Assembly (NCBI RefSeq): GCF_004324835.1
Contig: NW_021163081.1
Coordinates: forward strand, 1,104,501 to 1,168,500
Direction: 5' to 3'
Origin: Dendronephthya gigantea
Lineage: Eukaryota; Cnidaria; Anthozoa; Malacalcyonacea; Nephtheidae
DNA: 64,000 nt
Under the pieces are notes generated by a model, which was not told the DNA's origin, did not search any database, and was given only the letters and a program-made list of their open reading frames with translations. Below are positions 58,573 through 64,000 of the stretch, one piece after another; positions within the stretch are counted from its first letter, which is position 1, and each line of letters opens with the position of its first letter. The position numbers and the translations under genes were made by a program.

Positions 58573-59640
58573 ATGTTCAAGCTTCCACAACTATCAAAAG
58601 TGAAACAAGCCAAGAAGTCAACATCAATTTTGAATGGTTTACCAACTTTTGATGTGGGGGAACTCAATATCCATGATGAAATTGGCAGGGGTAGTTTCTC
58701 AACAGTATCAGTAGCTAGCAACAAAACTAACAGCAAGTGTTCTGTTGTGAAACTATTGCATAATATGGAAGATGAAGAAAAAGATTTTTTTTTCAAAGAA
58801 GCTAGACTTCTGAATGCCTGCAAACATGAGAATGTTGTAAACGTTCATGGTATTTGTATGTCTCCTGCAGTTTTGCTCTTTGATTATGTGTATTTTGATT
58901 TTAAACCATTTGAGATGGATAAAAAAGTAAGCACTCTCAAGGCATTTTTGAAAGAAGTGGATGAAAATATTTGGTTAGAGGCATTTGCACGTATTGTGCC
59001 AGTGGTTGCAATTGAGGTGGCAAAAGGCCTTAGCTACCTCCATGAAAATGGGATTGTCCATAGAGACATTAAACCTGATAACATTCTTGTTTCCAACCAG
59101 CACTACAACGAGATTAAAGATGAAGCAATGTTGAGAAATGTTGGAAGAACTCTCCAGTAAAATGTAAAGTAACTGATTTTGGTGAGAGCCGTTCGAATCT
59201 TATCAAAACACAAGCATTTCACATGACTAATACAAAAAACTTAGACCGAGGTACTCCAGCATTTATGCCCCCTGAAATTACATTACCAGAGTTAGTCCAG
59301 TCATGCAAGGATGCTTCAATAGATTTCCTAAAGAAGGTGGACATATGGGCTCTTGGACTTGTTTATTACAATCTGGTAAATCCAACCCTAAGCTTTCCAT
59401 ATCAACAAGACCTGGTTCAAGGTGGTGTTAAAGCTAACAAATATGCGACACATATTCAAATGATGATGAGGAGAAAGCAACTTCCTTCACCAGTACCACA
59501 GTTTGTAAAACATCAGGGGCCAGGAGAATGGCATAAGGTTTTCAGTGCATATTTGCAATGTGCCTCATTTGATGCAAAAGATAGACCTTCAGCAAATAAT
59601 ATTTATTAAATTATTGGAAAACAGGTATATATATTGCTAA
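58573..59640 (+). pseudogene. Serine/threonine protein kinase-like gene beside a MULE-type transposase
   Basis: The first ATG is at 58,573, but a splice acceptor just before it leaves room for an upstream exon. The kinase fold is complete in outline: Gly loop EIGRGSFSTV, lysine in SVVKLL, alphaC Glu in FFKEARLL, catalytic loop IVHRDIKPDNIL, DFG in CKVTDFGESR, activation segment GTPAFMPPE, DIWALGLVYYNL and a C-terminal DAKDRPSANN. It would phosphorylate Ser/Thr, perhaps with Tyr-kinase-like affinity. A one-base frame change near 59,140 separates the catalytic loop from the DFG motif, and the last exon ends early near 59,609, so the copy is probably dead. Such multicopy kinases of the LRRK/MAP3K-like type occur widely in cnidarians. 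The same-strand neighbours suggest it travels with the transposase gene. Confidence 0.8.
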
Positions 59641-59869
59641 GTTGAATCAAATTTCCTTTATGTTAATTTCCAAATTCATTGCCAAATAATCTTACATCTC
59701 TGAAGTGATCAAATATAAGGTCTTCAAAAAACTCTACAGTATTCTCAAATTGGCTAAAATGCTAAGAATTAGGAAACTAAGCCTATGGATAGAATATTGA
59801 TGGAACAGCTGAATGCAACCTTAGACTCATGAAATTATTTCTTGTTGAACTTGGCTGAAATAACTTATA

Positions 59870-60790
59870 TTGTGTATTTTACGTTATTTAAGCAGCATTT
59901 TGTGCCATCGTGATCTCACAGAAAATGAGGTGTTGCTTGATTCCACTGACGAAGTCTGCCGAAATAAAGGAAGTAACAAGGGTAAAAAGAACATTTTTGT
60001 TCACCTTGATCATGAGCTATCGGTTGTTTCCCCCAAAGAAACCCACCAGAATAAAGAGACTATAGACATGAGAAAAAGTGAAAACAGCAGTTCCCATCGT
60101 ATTGCCACAGAAAATGACAGCTCGCTTGTTTACAGTAAAAAGGATATTGGAGCAGTTTGGAGCAGTAAAGAGCAGTTTGGTCCCCCTTGTCCTTGATTAT
60201 GTAGAAAATGTTGTTTCAGTTGTATCCTCCGACGAAAACAAAGAGGTATTGTTAATTTCCGCTGACAAAGCCGGCCAGCCTAAGGGTGGCATAAATAGTG
60301 AAAACAGCAGTTTTGTCCACCTTGATTTTGACGAAAATGAGGTTTCTGTTGTTTTCCCTGACGGAGTAAGGCAGAATGATGATGATGATGGTATTGACAT
60401 TGACTGCAGCTCTGGTAAATACTCAATTTAATTCGTTTACAATTACGTGTGGTACCAAAGACTATATTATAGAGAGACATTTACCGGTAGAACTTATTAC
60501 TTAGAGAAGATAACTTATTAACTTAGAGACAATTGGTTGGGTTCAAAATTAAAACAAGCTAACCCATGTAAATATTGAATCTTTTCTATTTTCTAGGTGA
60601 CGATCAACAAATGGATAACTGTTCAAAAACAGTATTTTATAACAACGACAAACGCCTGCCTGCATACAGATTGGGGTTAACGAAGGGAATTTTGACCAAC
60701 AAAATCGCAAATATTCTAATTTGTGGATGTAAAGATTTAGACACGGTAGCAACAGCAATGCCCACGGCCATTGACAAAAATATTGTCTTT
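59870..60790 (+). pseudogene. Acidic repeat protein segment between kinase and transposase
   Basis: Two or three exons (about 59,893-60,190, 60,190-60,415 in another frame, and 60,597-60,790). Three diverged repeats share the pattern HLDxExSVVSPxExxQNKE: HLDHELSVVSPKETHQNKE, LDYVENVVSVVSSDENKEV and HLDFDENEVSVVFPDGVRQN. The last exon starts DDQQMDNCSKTVF and includes AYRLGLTKGILTNKIANIL. It could be the C-terminal tail of the kinase or the N-terminal part of the MULE-like protein; no known domain. Frame changes near 60,185 and 60,795 indicate decay. Confidence 0.5.
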
Positions 60791-60809
60791 TTTTATTAAT
60801 ACCACAGCC

Positions 60810-63510
60810 CTCAAGGATTCAGAAGATGTCAAGTGCGACGATCTTGGAAGTTGGATTATGACTGGGTCGAAAAAGAATTCCTACGAAAGAAAAAGTAGTG
60901 GAGTACAAAGAGTTGTCAGCCCAGAAAACGTCTCAGAACATTCGATCTTTCATGTCCGTCGTTCCTTCTATAAGAATGCTAGCCTTCCATCGCTTTGAAA
61001 GTCAATTGTAACTGCTGAAAACCAGGAAAGTGCTAAATTAGAACTGGTCTTTGTACAATATATTTTTACGGAGGGTGAACAGCGTGTCGTAGTGAAGTCG
61101 CATGGCAATGCAAAGAATGCAGGCGAAAAGGGTTACAAAAGGACCATGCAAAGTATGAAGAACTTAATATGTGCTAAGCTTGTAAAGCATTCACCACGCA
61201 AAGTTGTTCATGACGTAATTGAAGAAAGAGGTGGCATCAATCAAATTCAGTCAGCCGGTGAGTTCCCGCGAAATAGGATGCAGATCTATAACGCAAACAG
61301 AAGCTTCAATAATCCCACAAATAGTGCATGCGTGAAAGACCCTTTCCTGGATGTATTTATCAAGGCTAAGGAAGCACAAGGATAAGGTGATGAAAAGAAT
61401 GGCTTTATTCGGGATATACCAGTATTTCCTGAACCAGTAGTGTTTCTTACCACAGATCAACAGTTTTTGGACGTAGAGCGATTCTGTACAAATCCAGAGT
61501 CATTCTGTGTGTTAGGGCTCGACGCAACATTTCAAATTGCGGACTATTATTTCATGTTTGTGACCTATCAAAACCTGCTGCTTGAAACCCAAAGAGGAAA
61601 TCATCCAGTTTCTATTGGTCCTGGTATCTTACACAAACGAAAATTGGCATCATCGTACAAGAATCTTCCACTCCTCATGATTAAATATCGACCGAGTATA
61701 AATGGCAGTTTAGTGTATGGAACTGATGGCGAGGAAAATTTATTTAGAGCTTTCAGCAATGTATTTACTGACGCTAGACACCTTAGGTGCGATATACACT
61801 TGAGAGACAATATTCAGCAAAAGCTAAGCAACCTTGGTGTAGCAAAGGAGCATGCCATGGAAATAATGAGTGATATATTTGGCAGGAATTCTGGCGACAA
61901 ATGTGAAGGTGGACTCGTTGACTGTACTTTGTCGGAGAATTTTTATAAAGCTTGCGAACATGCGGTGAAAAAATGGGCAAATTTCGGGAAAGGCCAAGAA
62001 TTTCTTCAATATTTTTAGGTGGAAGATCTGATGTATTACGCGAGTCGTGCAGAGCCGACATAAGATCAATTTGTGGTCTTGGATACCCCCCCCTCAGAAT
62101 GTATACCCAAAATGCAAATGAATGCATGAATTGGCTCATTAAACATAAGAAACCTACCCAATATGGGAAATAAGATCTCACGCTCATGGAGTACGTTGAA
62201 AGGATTAAAAGCGAAGTAAAGCCGCAACAAGACGAACAGTTTTTGTCCGTCATTGGAAGAGGAGAGTATAAACTGAAAGAAGAGTTTAAGTTTATTCAGG
62301 TGAACGAGGCTGACTATTACCGAATGACGCCCAAGCAAAAAGATGAACTGAAACAAAAATTTTTTACAACCTCAATATCAGAGATGAATCGAATTGTCAG
62401 CACTGAAGCCGATCCTGCCAACAACGTGCTCAAAAACCTTGCAGTTTTCGCAAAGGAATCCCAAATAATCGACGTACCTTTCCCTATTCTCAATCCGATG
62501 TTCGAAAAGGCTTCAAGGACTGTGCAAAACATGGATCGCATTTGGAAAGTGCCTCCTATTAAAGACGGGAATCAACAAGGTGTTACATACATGGTAGTTA
62601 GTCAATCAAGTGAAAAGCCGCATTCAGTTGTAGTTCATAGCAAAACGAAGAAAGTTGAATGTGAACATACTTGTGCCAGTTTCACGGCGTACCGCATTTG
62701 TTCGCACTGCATCGCGGCTGCGCATGGGGCAAATTGTTTAGCAGGTTACCTTTCATGGTTCAGAAAAAACGGAAAACGGACAAACTTAACAGCTGTAGCA
62801 AATATCAATATCCCTGCTAATGCCGGAAAAAAGAAATCGCAAGCAACACAGTGTCGTAAAGGATCTTCAATTAAAAAGAGTGGTGACAGAGTGCTACCTG
62901 TAACTTTTAGTGGATTGACGGGAGCTGCTGCACCATCAACGACTTGCTTTCAACCACCCCAAGTGCCCTCGTCAAATGTGCCTGATACGCCACAGATAGA
63001 ATATTTTTTTAATCAAGTTCGCATGAACTCTTGTGATTTTATTCTGACACCCAACAACGTAAATAACGTCTTTGTTCCACCAAATAACACTGTAAATAGA
63101 GAGCAGAGTTCGCCGTATGGTTGTGAACTACAGAATATTTCAGGTGCTGTGGGTGCCTTTGCATTGGTTCCTACATAACCTAATCCAGCACCAGGTACGT
63201 ATGTAATATCCTTGTTAAGATTCGTAGACCAGCGAGTATCAAAATGTTATGGTTGTCACAACACATTGAGACCGGAATCGGTTATATCCTCTTGCCCAAA
63301 CAATATGATCGTCGTATCGAAGCAGTTCCGAAGGTATTATAAAGATGGTAGAGAGCGCACATCTTCGGATCTCTCTATGGTTTACTTTCATGCAAACGCT
63401 TCCTACTTCAATGCCCTAGTTTCTTCAACGGCCTTCATAGTATACCTGGCAATCTTTGGCCACATCTCCAAGAGGGTCACAAAGAGATTCTAAGAAAATC
63501 TTTCAAATTT
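60810..63510 (+). pseudogene. MULE-like DDE transposase with SWIM-type zinc finger
   Basis: In order: a basic N-terminal domain (DDLGSWIMTGSKKNSYERK, VSPENVSEHSIFHVRRSFY, KSHGNAKNAGEKGYKRTMQ, HSPRKVVHDVIEERGG); the DDE core (FCVLGLDATFQIADYYFMF, VYGTDGEENLFRAFSNVF, LRCDIHLRDNIQQKLSNLG, TQNANECMNWLIKHK), which supplies Asp, Asp and Glu; and a SWIM-like finger (VECEHTCASFTAY then ICSHCIAAA). A Gly/Lys-rich tail and a second zinc-binding motif (CYGCHNTLRP, NNMIVVSKQFRRYYKDGRE) follow. MULE enzymes cut and paste DNA of Mutator-type elements. Stops or frame changes occur near 60,997, 61,383, 62,018, 62,170 and 63,395, so it is inactive. Length and order match intact relatives I remember from corals. 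Confidence 0.8.
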
Positions 63511-63564
63511 TTGTGAATAGACAATTGACTTGTTTAACTGGCTTTTATATTTTAAAACATTTGT

Positions 63565-63777
63565 ATGATTTCATCTAGAGTTCATTCAAGGAACACTAAA
63601 TCTGGGCTTTATGCAATCAGTTCTGTATATGAGGGACGCTACGCCGATGAATGGGCAGGGGAGAAATTTGTGCCTAAGATCAATTATTACTCAAATTTCT
63701 ATTCACCTAATGATTACTGTACTCCTGTAAAAAGAGAACACTACCTGGAACAATTACTGAAAAATTTTCAATTGTAG
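63565..63777 (+). CDS. Small unassigned open frame
   Basis: 70 codons (MISSRVHSRNTKSGLYAISS, rich in Tyr) ending FQL. No family recognised. It follows the MULE-like gene by about 70 bp on the same strand and may be a spliced 3' exon or chance. Confidence 0.25.
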   Translation: MISSRVHSRNTKSGLYAISSVYEGRYADEWAGEKFVPKINYYSNFYSPNDYCTPVKREHYLEQLLKNFQL

Positions 63778-64000
63778 AATTGATAAAAGGGCGCACCCGC
63801 CCCTTCTAGCCCCTGCCCCCTCTTCGGCGTCCCTACATGTTCTAGTTATATAGTTTTACTTTAATAATATATGTGTAATAATATAGTGTGCATGTATAGT
63901 GATATATGTTCAAGTTTTCGACTGTGCCGCTAAGAGACGCAATTATGAATAAATATTCGTCAGTTATTGCACAAGTTATAAATTACGTCATGTGACATGC
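63778..64000. other. Non-coding right edge
   Basis: A short GC-rich patch (GCACCCGCCCCTTCTAGCCC) followed by AT-rich DNA. No inverted repeat matching the region left of the kinase gene was found. Confidence 0.35.

Overview
This is a eukaryotic, almost certainly animal, window: AT-rich DNA with many short GT-AG introns and no operons, and gene families I associate with cnidarian and other invertebrate or fish genomes. The animal assignment is firm; a cnidarian is my best guess, from recalled protein families only. Nearly everything recognisable is a mobile element, a gene carried by one, or a fragment of a host-like gene broken by one.

Layout. (A) 1-5.5 kb: a spliced CUE/UBA plus HECT ubiquitin-ligase gene, open to the left edge, converges on a spliced DDE integrase-like gene. 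(B) 5.5-11.6 kb: degenerate tRNA-SINE-like tandem units and a ~184-bp satellite, into which a young Ty3/Gypsy element has inserted. (C) 12.1-19.7 kb, minus strand: a long decayed KDZ (Kyakuja-Dileera-Zisupton) transposase gene containing a 574-bp non-autonomous insertion. (D) 20.7-22.7 kb: a truncated Kolobok-like transposase gene. (E) 23.1-29.1 kb: exons of an exonuclease-1-like gene, split by a 4.4-kb ISL2EU element with ~612-bp inverted repeats and two convergent genes (SWIM-YqaJ and THAP-DDE). (F) 29,171-38,856: a 9.7-kb DNA transposon with AACGTT-rich subterminal repeats, a transposase and a DUF4806-type protein. (G) 39-40.9 kb: two Penelope-like fragments head to head, one with a hammerhead ribozyme. 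(H) 41.7-52.3 kb: a HIRAN-like exon, then a long decayed minus-strand gene of unknown family, one exon of which is split by a second, older Gypsy element. (I) 52.6-57.8 kb, minus strand: one LINE nested in another. (J) 58-63.8 kb: a protein-kinase gene, an acidic repeat segment and a MULE-like transposase with a SWIM-like finger, all on the plus strand.

Common themes. Three units pair a transposase-like gene with a regulatory or nucleic-acid enzyme: HECT with integrase, kinase with MULE, YqaJ nuclease with THAP transposase. Several small inverted-repeat elements recur, including a TTAA-bounded family with four copies plus a stub. Most transposase genes carry several stops or frameshifts. The HECT and integrase exons are the best preserved, with catalytic residues and splice sites in place, although one HECT upstream exon junction is unresolved.
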